Assembly: GCA_958510875.1 (NCBI GenBank)
Contig: OY294067.1
Coordinates: forward strand, 200,014,524 to 200,078,523
Direction of reading: 5' to 3'
Origin: Endomychus coccineus
Taxonomy: Eukaryota > Arthropoda > Insecta > Coleoptera > Endomychidae
Length of the DNA stretch: 64,000 bases
How positions within the stretch are numbered: the stretch's first letter is position 1; every line of letters starts with the position of its first letter. Both the position numbers and the translations under genes were made by a program. Positions 1-12,087 of this stretch are shown in pieces. Under the pieces are notes generated by a model. The model saw only the letters and a program-made list of their open reading frames with translations, made no database searches and had not been told where the DNA came from.

Positions 1-546
1 TGGTATAACATTTCTGACCAGGCGGAAAATTTTTGTTATCAATGCTCATTACTCGAAAACCAAAAGTAGAGGGAAAAATGTTGGCACCTCTATGAACTTG
101 TAGTTTTTATGTAAAAGAAAAGTTGATGTCAATGCCAACATCTTCTTCCATGTTTAACCTCCCCAAACCGCCCCAACCCCCCCCCCCAAATCATCAGAAT
201 CGCAGCTATTCTCCAAAAATTAGGTATTTTCAGCCCAGAGTGAACCAACAAATAATCTTGGTCACACATTTGAATGATCAAAATATTCAACATATTTTCT
301 CCCGTCCCCAGGGGTTAAGCATGAAATAAAATGTTGGCATTCACACAAGCTCTTCTTTTACATAAAAACTACAAGTTGATGGAGGTGACAAAATTTTTTT
401 TTCCAATTTCAGACGATTTTTTGGCAAAAAGACCAAAACATGGCCAAAATTGTTGAAAGTTGACGCATATGAAATGTTGACGTATGATTTTCGAGTAACA
501 AGCATTGAAAACAAATATTTCTGCCTTGTCAGAAAGTATCATACCA
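1..546. repeat. Foldback element 1 (long inverted repeat), cut by window start
   Basis: Bases 1-115 are the imperfect reverse complement of about 350-546. The opening TGGTATAACATTTCTGAC matches the inverted complement of the end near 546, and the stretch around 97-122 (CTTGTAGTTTTTATGT) reappears inverted near 350-376. The loop of about 230 bases holds a C-rich run near 165-187. No coding potential is visible. The element probably begins just before the window. Similar foldbacks lie at 10404-11476 and 59763-61782. Confidence 0.75.
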
Positions 547-2113
547 CGTTCCAATTTTGGAACTAGAGCACTAGAGCTGCCAGTGCTGCCAACTGCATGG
601 AGAAAAAAAATTGGCATTTATTGAATATTGATGACCAAGGTACCCTCTTCGACTTGCACCAAACACCAAAGTGTTATAACACGTTCCAAAATTGAATATT
701 TTCTGGGGCTTTAAACTCAAAATGGGGCAGGTGGGAGGTCCAACTCACATAGGATAGAACACTCAGATTAATAATTGCTAAAACATAACACATATGCCAA
801 CATGTTATATCTCAGGCCCAAAATATGTATCTATCTCCTAGACTAAAACTCTGATAAAACACAGTTTATATTTATATTGCGACACTTGCAATAATTATTG
901 TAGCAGATCGTGCTAGGTGGGATTAATTTCCATTATGGCGGATGCGACAAAGACAATATTCATCAGCTTCCGTAATTCCGTAGGATATTGACGGCATCCA
1001 CTATGATCCAATTCATGGTTGCATCATAATGAGATCTGTCGTACTAGACATAGACCGTGAAAATGTGCATAATGAATATGTTGAGTTTCCTTCGCTTATT
1101 TGCTCGAAATACTTGTCTCCGTCCCCCGTTCAGAAAGATTATCCTCAAAAGATTTAAATCTCTTACTATCGGTATATTAAGGAGTAACAACTGGAGGAAT
1201 CTGTTCCTTCAAGGGCAACAAAAAATGCAAGATATGCAATTTTATTGCACCCCACTTAATAGCTCATTCTACAATATTTAATAAACAAATCCAGTATTTC
1301 GTCAAGTACTAGTTGGGATGATCTAGAAAAACATCACATAAAAGGATTTTTGATATGGCTAATCATGTATCCGGTGCCAGGATTTTGAAAATTTTCGCTC
1401 CTCTGTTGAATAAATAAAGTGTACTATATAAAGAGAATATCTTGGCCACTACGAGTTGGAAAGTTCCGAAAATACTTACTGGGGAGAGTTTTTGAGAGAG
1501 CTCGATTGATCACAAACCCTGTATCAGAATTTACAAATTGTCTCTCCTCCTCTGATAAATAAACAAAATTCAATAATCAGAAGCAATATTTCGGCAACCA
1601 TGAGTCGAAATGGACCAAAAATGTTCACTCGGTGTCTTTTGACGGTGCTGGCCGAGGATGTATGTTTTTCTGGTGTTGAATTGAGGATAAGATAAAACCG
1701 GTTAAGTCAGAATGAATAATTCGTAAAGAGTCATAAAAATAGTACATAAACGTGGAAATATTCGATAATGTATATGAACAAATTTTTACGCGTTCGTTCA
1801 AGAGTGTTTACAATAAAAGATCAGCTGTCACTATGTAACTTAATCTCACTATCACTGGACACTGGAATTCATCGTCTCAATTTCCATACTGTCTGATATT
1901 TTTACTACGTAAACTGGCAGTTTCGTACACATAAGATTCGATTTTTAATGTAAAACACTCGCGGTAGACACAACCGAGATTGTTAAAATAAGCTACATGC
2001 GAATTTTAACAAATAACGTGAAGACATCACCCGAATTCTTGACATAACAACAAAATCATTGACGTAGAGAACTATGTAAACCTTACATTCATGATACCAG
2101 ATCAGAGCGATTA
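547..2113. other. Intergenic, nothing recognised
   Basis: AT-rich sequence with only short chance ORFs. An echo of the foldback (GTTATAACACGTTCCAA near 671-688) suggests its family extends or repeats slightly beyond 546. I see no RNA gene or conserved domain. Confidence 0.4.
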
Positions 2114-2408
2114 ATTTGAGCCACGGTTGTATATACAGGTCTGGAAACTCTATGTTCGACATGAGTCTCTTACATGTCGCCAAACTCGTAGTCCCTCGCT
2201 CAGCCACCAGCTGGCGCATGGATCGGAGTATGTTGTCGTGATTAGGCGCCATATCGTTCAAGCACGGTCGTATACGTGCCAGAGAATATCCCTCGACTCA
2301 TGCGCCACCCTTTTGGTACTATGCAACAGATGACGCTTAGCGGACTCACCTCTCACATAGGAAACCGCCTCGAGTTTCCAGACCTGTATAAACGACTATG
2401 ATTTGAAC
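2114..2408 (-). mobile_element. P-type MITE 1 (279 bp, with 8-bp target duplication)
   Basis: Element at 2122-2400 bounded by inverted repeats beginning CACGGTTGTATATACAGG on the left and CATAGTCGTTTATACAGG on the right, both continuing into GTCTGGAAACTC. Flanks ATTTGAGC (2114-2121) and ATTTGAAC (2401-2408) match at 7 of 8 bases, as expected for a P-superfamily 8-bp duplication. The subterminal sequence matches the copy at 17850-18267 in the opposite orientation. It has no THAP coding remnant, so it is a non-autonomous derivative. Confidence 0.75.
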
Positions 2409-2703
2409 AATCTTATTATTAAGCTACTATGGTCTCGGATTATAGAATTATGTATATGATGATAAACACAAGAACCTGTGATCAATTGACCACGTTACTT
2501 CCTCATCAATGTTCGATAAGTTGAATTTTGTTGAATGTTTCAAATTACTCAACCATTTTCATAATGAACTCAGAGCAGTTCTAATTTTTAGAGCGTCCCT
2601 AACTCATTATTTATGTTTCATTATCTGAGAATTTGTTATTTTAGAAGTTCTTCTGAATCTGACGATTACAATGATGTCTATATGAAACGGAATAATACGT
2701 ATA
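2150..2703 (+). repeat. Duplicated block, copy A (partner at 56191-56743)
   Basis: About 550 bases repeat in the same orientation 54 kb away with few differences. The block starts inside P-MITE 1, passes through its right end and continues about 300 bases into flanking DNA. Shared stretches include AGCTACTATGG/ATC and CCTAACTCATTATTTATG. Similarity stops abruptly after AATAATACGTATA. Confidence 0.85.
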
Positions 2704-3746
2704 AGAAAAGGAAAATCATGGAAATGTATGTCATTGCATTCTTTGGAAATAGCTGGCAATCAAATTATTATGGTGTAATCGCTTATCTCACTACATGGTA
2801 TATATTAAATATCTGATTGATTTCAGATGAGGTTGCATTCCACCTCTACTTCAATTGCTTTTTACTCTCAAATATCATGCTGTGTAGTGGAGCAAATTGT
2901 CCTTGCTGATTGCAATGGAGCTTTACTCTATCCTCACAATAATCAACAGGGCATAATACTCATATGGTTAATGCCTCAGCTTTGAGGCATCGTGATATAC
3001 TAAATTCTTACTAATATAATTAAATTCTTCATTTATTATATCAAATAATACAGATTATTTGTAATCTTACAAGTATTTGTAAACAATTCATCAAAAGCTT
3101 GAATAAAAAAACTAAGTGTATGTAATTATTCAAACTAAGAAAAAGAAAATTAGATATCCAGCTTCATTGAGAAATACTCTCCAAAGCTAGAGCTAAAGAG
3201 CAGTGTTGCGTGAAGTCATTCACATAGTAACATGAAAAAGGTTCATACCTCTAATTTGATAAAACATGTAGACGATGAAAATATTTTTGAAAACAAAGTA
3301 CTGAATCATATTTCAGTTCCTTACATATCATAGGAAGGATATAAATAATCATTTGAAATGGAGATATGATCGTAACGTAAGAATGAAGTTCATCAGACAG
3401 CAACTTGTTTCGAAGAATTGTGTTTTTTGATCACCACCTGGGAGAAGAGCATCAGGTTTTCGCTATTTACAATATGTTTCCAGACCATGATATGAATAAT
3501 CATTATTTGCAAAGTTATAACTACAAAAGCGGCTAGCATTAGCTGGGACGGAATTTTAAAATAGCTCAAATCCCTTCTATTTTTTCATTGTTGCAGGATT
3601 TCTTGAAGAAACCCTGAAAATCAATTGTGCATTATTCTTATTCAAACAGTAGTTGCCACTATTTTAACGTTCAATAATTCTGCAGTTCGATTATTTACAC
3701 CATTATACCACAGAGTGGAACACAGAAAATTGGATGTATCGTCACA
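2704..3746. other. Intergenic, nothing recognised
   Basis: AT-rich DNA with no convincing ORF, RNA gene or repeat boundary. It begins where the duplicated block ends and runs to the tandem duplication. Confidence 0.35.
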
Positions 3747-4575
3747 CTGCAATGACGTCACATAAATCTTGCAATGAAAATTACGGATACGGCTGCATGT
3801 GATATATTTAAAATCAGGAAAACACGGATGTCATTACGGTTCAATAAAATACAATAATTCTAGTTGAGAAACTGAAAATGGATGTCAAAAATACCATTCG
3901 AAATGGGGGTACCGCCCAAAACTATTTAAGTTTCTATTTTCAGCACTTTAAAGCGATCTGCAAAATTCCTAATCCATACGACGGCGTCGTCACCACGCGC
4001 AAGCACACATACACACAAATACATCACCTCAATAGAAAAGCTGTGATTAATTGATCAAGGGTTTTCTCTCACCTTAGTTGACAAAATAGCTTTCAGACAC
4101 TCCTGTTGATCACATGGATATATATGATTGTAGGAACAGAAAATATATTGGAGAAGATTTTAAAACAGCTAATGTAAGAAAATATTTTATAGTAATTTCA
4201 TTGAAATCTTATTCAAATGGTCTACATAATTTCTTCCACAACTTCAAATTATTCACACTGTAATGATAACCTTGGTAATGGCTTCACATGAATCTCAAAA
4301 TGGAAATGTCGGGCACTTCTGCAAGTTGAATATATGGGTGTGATATATATTTATAACCAGAAAAACATACTTGTCATTATGCTCCAATAAAATGCTATAA
4401 TTTCATGTGGAAAACTGAAGATGTGTCATAAATACCACTTTAATGGATCTACCGCACCCAAAATCGATACTCTTCCTATTTCCATCACCTTTAAGCGATT
4501 TGCAAATTTCCAAATTCATACGATCAATAGGAACGGCACAGTGTATTACGCACATGCATACGTACAATAGCCTGG
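3747..4575 (+). repeat. Old tandem duplication, period about 540 bp
   Basis: 3747-4040 and 4256-4575 are diverged direct copies. Anchors are GTGATATATTT at 3799 and GTGATATATAT at 4340, CAATAAAAT in each, TACCGC followed by CCAAAA, and TTTAAAGCGAT near 3950 against TTTAAGCGAT near 4490. The offset stays near 540 bases with small indels. No coding function is evident. An old satellite-like or segmental tandem duplication is the simplest reading. Confidence 0.6.
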
Positions 4576-6514
4576 ATGGATTCAAAAAGGCTCAGAATGT
4601 AATTCCCGCAAAAGTCCTGATTTTTTTAGTCAATTATAATACTTCTCTCATACTACGTATAATGAGGGAAGTGAATATTCTTGGTTTTCTTTGCGACAGA
4701 AACGCAACTTGGTTAGCTATTGTTCACGTCTCTATCTGATAGAGAAATCCACTGGAAATAATGGGAAACACTTGAACATCATTTTGTGTAGAGAATGGAG
4801 CCTGTGCAATTTCAATAGTCCATATAACTGATATTTCAATGAACATCAATGAATTGGGGGAACCCATACCTTATCAGTTTCAAAAAAATATTCTACATAG
4901 ATTGCGTCTACGATCTCGGAACAAAATTTAAAAAAAATTGTTCACTAACCCCTAACAGTAAAACAACCATAGATAAGAGATTCAGAGAAAACACTCAAAA
5001 TACGTATCAAATAGACTGGCAACTTGAAAGTACAAATCCGTCTTGGCCAATTTTGCCAAGGGGCCACCCCTAGAACAGTAGAACTTGACTTGTACTGTTC
5101 AGTAAAGTTGACCGGAGATGTAAACGTAGAAACTTTTGGAATCAGAGCGAAGTTGTACGTAGTCATAAGCTTACAATATCTGAAATAAAATAATTACGAT
5201 GCAGTAATTATATCGGTAATCATAAATCATAATGTGTTTCGATCCTTAAACACAATTTTGTAAAATACGCTTAGTGGATTCAACACCAATGATCATTGTA
5301 TTTCCCTTTGTCGACGACATGCCGCTTTCAGAAGGAATAAATAGTTGTGCAGCACATTAATTGTAATGACGTGGCTTTGTAAAGATGAAAATCCGGTTGT
5401 ACCACTCCTTTATGTTGTAAAAAGTATGCGGTAAGGAAAGGGAACTAAAATATTTTACACTATATAACTATTGTGGACCGCATGTGATATTTTCGAAATT
5501 CTTTCCACCCGTCATCTTTCTTGGACCATACAGTAAACCCTCAATATACGGGCTCCATTGAAATAAAATGCTGGATGTGTAACATAAGTATTCCACATGG
5601 CTTACGTCATGCATATCACCAGAGATCTATTTGGCAGCTAACGTGTTAATGAATATCAAAGGTATCAAAAAATTATATTGAGAAGAGTTCAGATTCTGCC
5701 TCAAATATGTGATTACTGTCACTGTTCTATTCAAAATCTGCGTCATCTTCCTCAAGAAATTTACTCTTTATCCTATAATTTATTCATTCAATTACTTATT
5801 TGTAGGTACATACCCAGAAAAAAACACTATTTCAAAATCTGTACAGATTGATACAACAGCAGAAATCTTGATTTGCCTCCCCCTGAGACTTGCTAATGAT
5901 GTTAATTAATTTAAATCTGCAATCTGATGTTTCCCCGTTCAAGTTTGAATAGGAAATTATTGCATTCAAAACCAACTCAATATTTGATGGCAAAGCGAAT
6001 TGTTAATGGAAATGAATTGTACGTTTGTTCGTCGCATGTCAAAGGGTTGTCAGTGCGCATTCTGATATAATGCTTAATAATGTATGTCTTCCATTATTTG
6101 GGTTGCTTCACCTGGTCATATATTTCATTTCAGTTAGGACATAACTCGATTGGGTACCGCAAGAATCTTCTCTGTTTGTTGAATAGACAAATGGAGTTCA
6201 ACTGTTCACTTGATTAATTAGTCAGAACCGTCTATGTAACATTGCAGTTGGAATTTCGTAGTAATTAAAGATTCCAGCGGTTGTTCATGGTAATGCTTCT
6301 TTCCACCGTTCATATTGAATTAAGCTTGAATGCAGCGGCGGCGGCGTTGACACTCAGCACCCCAGACTAATGATGCTTACAGGCATAGCTTCTGATGTAT
6401 TGTCGGTATCGCTATTCTTTCTTCGAGTGCAAAAGTTTGTTAAAAATGCTTCTTCCAGAAATCTACATTAATCTTAACTTAGTCTTTATCGTCAATAGCC
6501 CCTTTTCTTTACTT
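4576..6514. other. Intergenic, nothing recognised
   Basis: AT-rich, short chance ORFs only. A GGC-rich spot at about 6331-6345 is the one compositional oddity. Confidence 0.35.
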
Positions 6515-6674
6515 CCGATCTATCATAATCAACTATTCAAGTTTAAGATAATTCTATGGAATTTAACCTCAAAATTGTTACTCACAATGTCATAATTAAA
6601 TAATACTTTATCTTTTTTAGGTTGAATTTTAAATAGAAAAGTGGAAGGTGGCACTTCAAACTAATAAAATTTTG

Positions 6675-7574
6675 TTAAGTTTGAATTTTGTCATTTACAC
6701 AATTGTTCTTTTTAATTTGAATAGATTCCAAAATTAAACGTTTGTTGTCGTTTGTTTCAATATTTAAAATTTTTGTATTGTTGTAGTCGAATGTATGGTT
6801 AGTGTCTTTTACATGTTTATTGAGCGCAGTTGATGAATTTTTGGTATATTTGTGACCATTCAACCTTTTTTCGAGGTATTGTGAAGATTAGCCAATATAT
6901 ACCTTTTCGCAATCTTTGCAAGGGATGGAATAAACAGTATGGGTTATTTTTTTGAAAGGTATGCTGCTTTTTAATTTTGTAAGGAGACTTTTCTGATTTA
7001 AATAACTCTTATGACATATATGTAGGTCATAAGGTTTCACTATATTACAAATTTTTTCTGACAGACCATTAATATATGGTAGTGATATGTAATGCTTATT
7101 ATTTGATTTCTCATTATTGGTATTGATTTCACTAGATGTGTTATAAAATTTATGAATTTTGTCTTTAGTTATCGAATTTACTAAATCAATAGGATAACCA
7201 TTTCTTATTAAAGTTCCTTTTGTTTTTGTAATAGATATAGTTCTCAGTTCAGGAGAACTTAGTCGAATAGCTCTATCTATCATATTTATGATAACATTTT
7301 TCTTATATTTTTTAGGTATATTAGAATTGAAATTAGTATACCTTCCTGACCAAGTAGGTCTGGTATACCATTTTGTTAGAATTTTGTTATCATTTGATTT
7401 TCTCACTAAAGTTAAATCTAAAAAATTTATTTCATTATTATTTTCTAATTCGATCGTGAACTGTAACTTATGGTGAAAGGAATTGAGAGAATTCAAAAAT
7501 TCATTACATTTGTTTTCAGGGATTGCAGCAATACAATCATCAACATATCTTTTGAAGAAGGCTATATAACACAA
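6675..7574 (-). pseudogene. PLE reverse transcriptase/GIY-YIG remnant, copy 1
   Basis: C-terminal part of a Penelope polyprotein. It starts at the RT catalytic motif (FKRYVDDCIAAIP), continues through the RT thumb/linker (INFLDLTL, then [12 protein letters not shown]), and ends in a GIY-YIG endonuclease domain (VYSIPCKDCEKVYIG). The aspartates of the RT DD pair are intact. The codon after VYIG is TAA at 6885-6887; the copy at 36955-37356 has CAA (Q) here, so this is one C-to-T nonsense change and the frame stays open to 6675. The RT fingers/palm N-terminal to motif YVDD are absent because the ORF joins the pLTR at about 7568. Confidence 0.85.
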
Positions 7575-7649
7575 GTCGGCTGCAGACGCATTTCATTAAT
7601 CGAAATCATCTATTCTTTTCTAAATTACATGGAAACGCTAATTCACATT

Positions 7650-7681
7650 TTGATAAAGACAATAAACATTGTCGAAACGTC
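7650..7681 (+). ncRNA. Hammerhead-ribozyme-like motif, PLE type (copy A)
   Basis: Order of parts: core TTGATAA (7650-7656), one A, stem II GACAAT / ATTGTC with loop AAAC, then GAAAC-GTC. This matches the hammerhead order CUGANGA - stem II - GAAA - UH, except that core positions 3 and 8 are U and A rather than C and G. There is no stem III loop between GAAAC and GTC, as in the small PLE-associated hammerhead variants reported to act as dimers. Stem I is at most 2 bp here, so activity is uncertain. Confidence 0.5.
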
Positions 7682-7883
7682 AAACAGAATTTTTATTTCA
7701 TTTTCAGTATATATACGAACCAATATACCAAGAAAACATACAAATATTACAAATGGTTCAAGAATATCAATAAAAGAATATATATATATATGATATTCTT
7801 TAACCATTTGTAATATTTGTATGCTTTCTTGGTATATTGGTTCGTATATATACTGAAAATAAAATGAAATAAAAATTCTTTTT

Positions 7884-7915
7884 GACGTTTCGACAATGTT
7901 TATTGTCTTTATCAA
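7884..7915 (-). ncRNA. Hammerhead-like motif (copy B)
   Basis: Identical to copy A on the opposite strand, in the other arm of the inverted pLTR pair: TTGATAA, A, GACAAT-AAAC-ATTGTC, GAAACGTC. Confidence 0.5.
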
Positions 7916-8325
7916 AATTGTGGATTAGTGTTTCCATGTAATTTAGAAAAGAATAGATGATTTCGATTAATGAAATGCGTCTGCAGCCGACTTGTGTTTT
8001 AAGATCCAATTAAAACTGCAGAAAACATTGGATCGGTTGTGTGTGAAAGAGTAATGTATGGCTAATGACAATTTGAAATGGATTGAATTTGATTAAATAC
8101 AAGACATTCTAAGATTGTACAATTATAAATATCTATGATTATTGTATGGATTAGTTATTCTATGATAAACACTCTATTCACATCTATTATAATCAACTAT
8201 TCAAGTTTAAGATAATTCTATGGATTTTAACCTCAAAATTGTTACTCATAGTGTCATAGTTAAACAATACGTTATCTTTTTTAGGTTGAATTTTGAATAG
8301 ACATTTGCAAGTGTCAGATACAATT

Positions 8326-8357
8326 TTGATAAAGACAATAAACATTGTCGAAACGTC
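8326..8357 (+). ncRNA. Hammerhead-like motif (copy C)
   Basis: Same core and 6-bp stem II as copy A, in the partial pLTR at 8321-8420. Confidence 0.5.
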
Positions 8358-8417
8358 AAAAAGAATTTTTATTTCATTTTATTTTCAGTATACATACGAA
8401 CCAATATACCAAGAAAG

Positions 8418-8420
<3 letters not shown>

Positions 8421-8469
<49 letters not shown>
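8421..8469. repeat. AT dinucleotide microsatellite
   Basis: About 24 AT units at the end of a PLE pLTR. The same pLTR position ends in an AT run at 37890-37927, so the run may be part of, or seeded by, the element terminus. Confidence 0.9.
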
Positions 8470-8471
<2 letters not shown>

Positions 8472-10403
8472 TATTTATTGTAAGATATTTAAGGATGACA
8501 TTTCTATTTGTAACTTAGTTCGCTTTGCTAATGTCACTATGAGACGAAACCATTGTCAGCGAATTTCGCAGTTCGTGTGAATCTAACTTTTAATGTCTAT
8601 CTATTGTTATCTGGCAAAAGCCATCATGAAATAAATGAGTTTATTCATATAATCATTCATTTCTCATTCCCTTAAGCTAATTCAAATAGGTGTTTTATTC
8701 CACTATCCGTACTACATATTTTTCAAGTTAACTCTTGAATTATTATTATACACTCCTTACTTGGGGTTTATTTTGTGTAAAATAGTTGTAAATAAATATG
8801 TTATTTGTATGAAAATGGTAAATCGGATTAAAATATTTCAAAATTTTAAAGTAGAATTGCTTTCTTCATTACTAAGAGACTCTATCTTTACTCGGCTAAC
8901 ATTACATTTTTGTTAATTTGAATTCATGTAATATGTTGAAATATATGTAACTATTAATTGATATGTTCGACAAAGTTGGGGTGTTTCTACTGATAACAAA
9001 CTAAGTTCCTCTCAAAGACTGATAATTTCTCAGAAATTAACCTACTTTCTCTCTTGTTCTCTCTCGTACCCAGGAGAAATAACATGGAATAATAACATTG
9101 TTTCAATATTAAAATGTAAAAACGATGTTCCCCTTCAACAAACTTATCCTTTTATATTGTAAAAGTGCAATGTCACATTTGACACAGAATAACAATAAAT
9201 TATGATGATGTAACAACAAAACTAATATCTATGACTGCTATGCTAATGGAAAATGTTTACAGTTCATATATGACTTTGAAATATTACAAATTATGATTTC
9301 TAAGGATCTATTTAAAGGATGAATGAAATTTCTTAGCTTATAATAACTGAATGTTCTTCTATGAATCTAAATATGTTAAATTCCAACTATTGTCTCAACT
9401 ATAAATGTCTAGTACGATAAGTGAGGCGTAAAAAAATTAAAAACGAAAATCAAAATTCTTTTTGTTTCTTAGCGATATTTTCAAAACTATTAATAATATT
9501 TCAAATTCAGTTCCAGATTATTATTATTCGTTATTCGACTCAAAAATGTGCTATTTTTTCCTTCGCATCTCTCAAATTACATACTATGTTCCCATAGTGG
9601 CACTCGATAAATATTGTCCAGTAACAGAACGAATGGTGTACTTTCATTTGGGTCTTCCTAAGCATTAGTCGTGATCTATGAAATAATTTTCACGCTGTCA
9701 TAGTCGAGAAATTTTTTAGCAATCAATCATTCACATACACCTACCGTTTGACTGCAACGTATTACAGAAACACGAGCCATAGAGGCAAATATATTAGCTA
9801 ATAACTAATTAGTAAAGTTACGACTAGGTGTCTTCTCCCGCTCGTAATTTTCAGATAAGCAATACGGTAAACTTGGCTTATCTCAATTGAAATTATCTTC
9901 AGAAGTATAATTTATAAAGTTTTTGCTGTAACTGCTTCGGCCGGAGGTGAAATGCTTTTAAAAAATATATCTAGCAGTCATGATATTAATTTGAATGCTG
10001 ACATAAAAGATGTGAAATCACGGAATGAAATACAAATTCAATTTTGAAAGCTGACAACTGATTCATTACACAGTGACATTTACAAAGCGGGTTATGAACT
10101 TAATCACAAATAGAATTGTTATCCTCCAATGGAATAATGCTACAATAATATAATTTAGGAATGCTGCACTATAGGTTGGGGAGGGGGAGGTCATGTACAA
10201 AATTATTAATAATCAACAACATAAATTTCTAGTTCTTCATTCGAAATCTGGTTCAATATTGAATTAGCATTGTATTTAATATTATGATTAAAAATTTAGG
10301 AGAGACAATTCTTAGCAAACTAATCTTTGCAGTTCGTGTTAATTAAAATTTGTGTCTTATTTCATTATAGTACATGGTTTTCACAATAAATTTACACCGA
10401 ATT
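8470..10403. other. Intergenic, nothing recognised
   Basis: AT-rich, no ORF with recognisable content, no clear repeat pair inside the window. Confidence 0.35.
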
Positions 10404-11476
10404 ATTATAGTCCAGGAGCCAGAGAGATATTGATGGTCTGAACATTAACCCGATGGCACTACAGTTTCACCAGGTTCCATCATTTTTTATCGTGTCCGTT
10501 TATCAGGTTGACCAGTTAAAATTGGACCGAAAATGGACTGCAGGTTAACCGTCCCAAACCTGGTGGAAAATGTTCATTGGTGTTGACAATTGTTAAGATA
10601 CCCTATGCCATCAAAAGTTATCGGTCCATGTTCGAGTAATTAGCCATTATTTGGACCAAAAAATATTTTTGTTTTTCATTTTGTGGCTAAATCTTGCGGA
10701 TTACAAGGTAACATGATGGCACCATGTTAAATAACTTTATTGGAGGTCAAATAAAGATTCAAACTTATTGCCTATTTCAACCCCCAAAAAATATGAATAA
10801 CATGAATGCTATGACCAATTTTTTTATGATAAATTAGTCAATTATTGAGATTCTGGATGGGTTTAAAACAGAATTTTTTTGTTTTTTTGTTGTTGGGATT
10901 AGTTTTAGGGAGTTTTGGGGTGTTGAAATAGGCAAGGAGTGATGGCAATAATTTCAGATCTTTATTTGACCTCCAATAAATTTATTAACATGTTACCGTC
11001 ATGTTACCTTGTAATCCGCGAGGTTTAGCCACAAAATGAAAAAAAAAAGACATTTTTGGTCTAAATAATGGCAAATTTTCCGGGAATGGACCAATAACTT
11101 TTGATGGCATAGGGTATCTTAACAATTGCGAACACCAATGAACATTTTCCACCAGGTTTGGGAGGGTTCACTTGCAGTTCATTTTCAGTCCAATTTTAAC
11201 TGGTCAGCCTGATAAACGGACACGATAAAAAATGATGGCACATGGTGGAAGTGTATAAGGATGGCATGCTTTCCAAGTAACCGCAGCTTGAAAAGGGTTA
11301 ACCTCCAGTCAAAAAATAAAACAATTTGCGGAGGCTGTATATCGAAATCTAGCAGCCGGCTAAAATTCGGTCTGTGAGATGAATTGGTGTCATTCAACCG
11401 TTCTCTAACGATGAACCGTAGTGCCATCGGGTTAATGTTCGGACCGTTAATGTCGCGATGGCTCCTAGACTATTAG
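10404..11476. repeat. Foldback element 2 (1.07 kb inverted repeat)
   Basis: Ends are ATTATAGTCCAGGAGCC (10404) and GGCTCCTAGACTATTAG (to 11476). Arms of about 380-550 bases pair through shared blocks such as GATACCCTATGCCATCAAAAG (near 10597) and its inverse near 11103-11120, and the GAGGTCAAATAAAGAT segment near 10744 with its inverse near 10960. About 180 bases in the right arm (roughly 11240-11420) have no partner on the left, so the left arm has a deletion. No coding potential and no clear target duplication. Confidence 0.85.
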
Positions 11477-12087
11477 AGGTATGTAAAATATGGAATTTCG
11501 GAAATTCTGTTTATAATCATACCTTGAAAATCCTTTATGAAAGCTAGTTAGTAGGGAACCAACATTATGCTCATATTTTATACCAAGAACAAAAGTGTAA
11601 ATTTCGGTTATATACTTTATTATAAATTAGCCAGAAATGGGAAGTTGTATACCATTCGTTTTAACAATGCCTCTTGTATTCTTTATTCTGAAATTATGAC
11701 TGCATTATTCTATAGATTTTCCTTTCCTTATGAATTATCTGCCCTAATGACTTCAATCATAATAACTTGTTGCAAAGTTCCAGATTGAAATTGAAAATCA
11801 AAATAACAGCTTGTGATGAAGGATGGTACGAATAGGAACGTAGCAATAGTTTTAGCTAAAATATTTTCCGAACTGTTTATTTCCGGAATACGCGCCGCGC
11901 CGCTTATTATTTAGATATTTTCCAGATCGATGGAGGTCAGCAACGTCTGATGAAGTTGGTAAGCGGAGGGATAGCGTTTGTTGATTAGTTGGTCCTTCTG
12001 AATTTATCCTCGATTCTTATGTATATTATCCAGAATGGAATCTCCATTACCATATCTACTTTCAATAAATATTTTCATTCGACTCAC
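11477..12087. other. Intergenic, nothing recognised
   Basis: No recognisable gene. If the - strand exon ending at 12088 is real, this is the start of its downstream intron. Confidence 0.3.

Larger units (their letters stand above)
7570..7996. repeat. Inverted PLE pLTR pair
   Basis: The arms begin and end with CACAAGTCGGCTGCAG and its complement and meet at an AT-rich centre near 7780-7790. Each arm carries one hammerhead-like motif. The same head-to-head arrangement occurs at 37676-38105. Confidence 0.85.
6515..8470 (-). mobile_element. Penelope-like element copy 1 (5' truncated, inverted terminal repeats)
   Basis: On the - strand this holds a PLE ORF remnant (7574-6675) and its 3' UTR down to about 6515. 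Above the ORF, 7570-7780 and 7790-7996 are an inverted pair of the element's pseudo-LTR (pLTR), followed by UTR in - orientation to about 8310 and a third partial + oriented pLTR at 8321-8420 that ends in an AT repeat. The UTR and pLTR match the copy at 36056-38203 closely. Paired pLTRs in mixed orientation are typical of PLEs. This copy is inactive because its ORF is truncated in RT and has a nonsense codon. Confidence 0.85.

Noticed and set aside
7470..8010. Several ORFs across the pLTR region on both strands
   Set aside because: They are translations of the inverted terminal repeats and recur at 37627-38117; the similarity is nucleotide repeat, not protein conservation.
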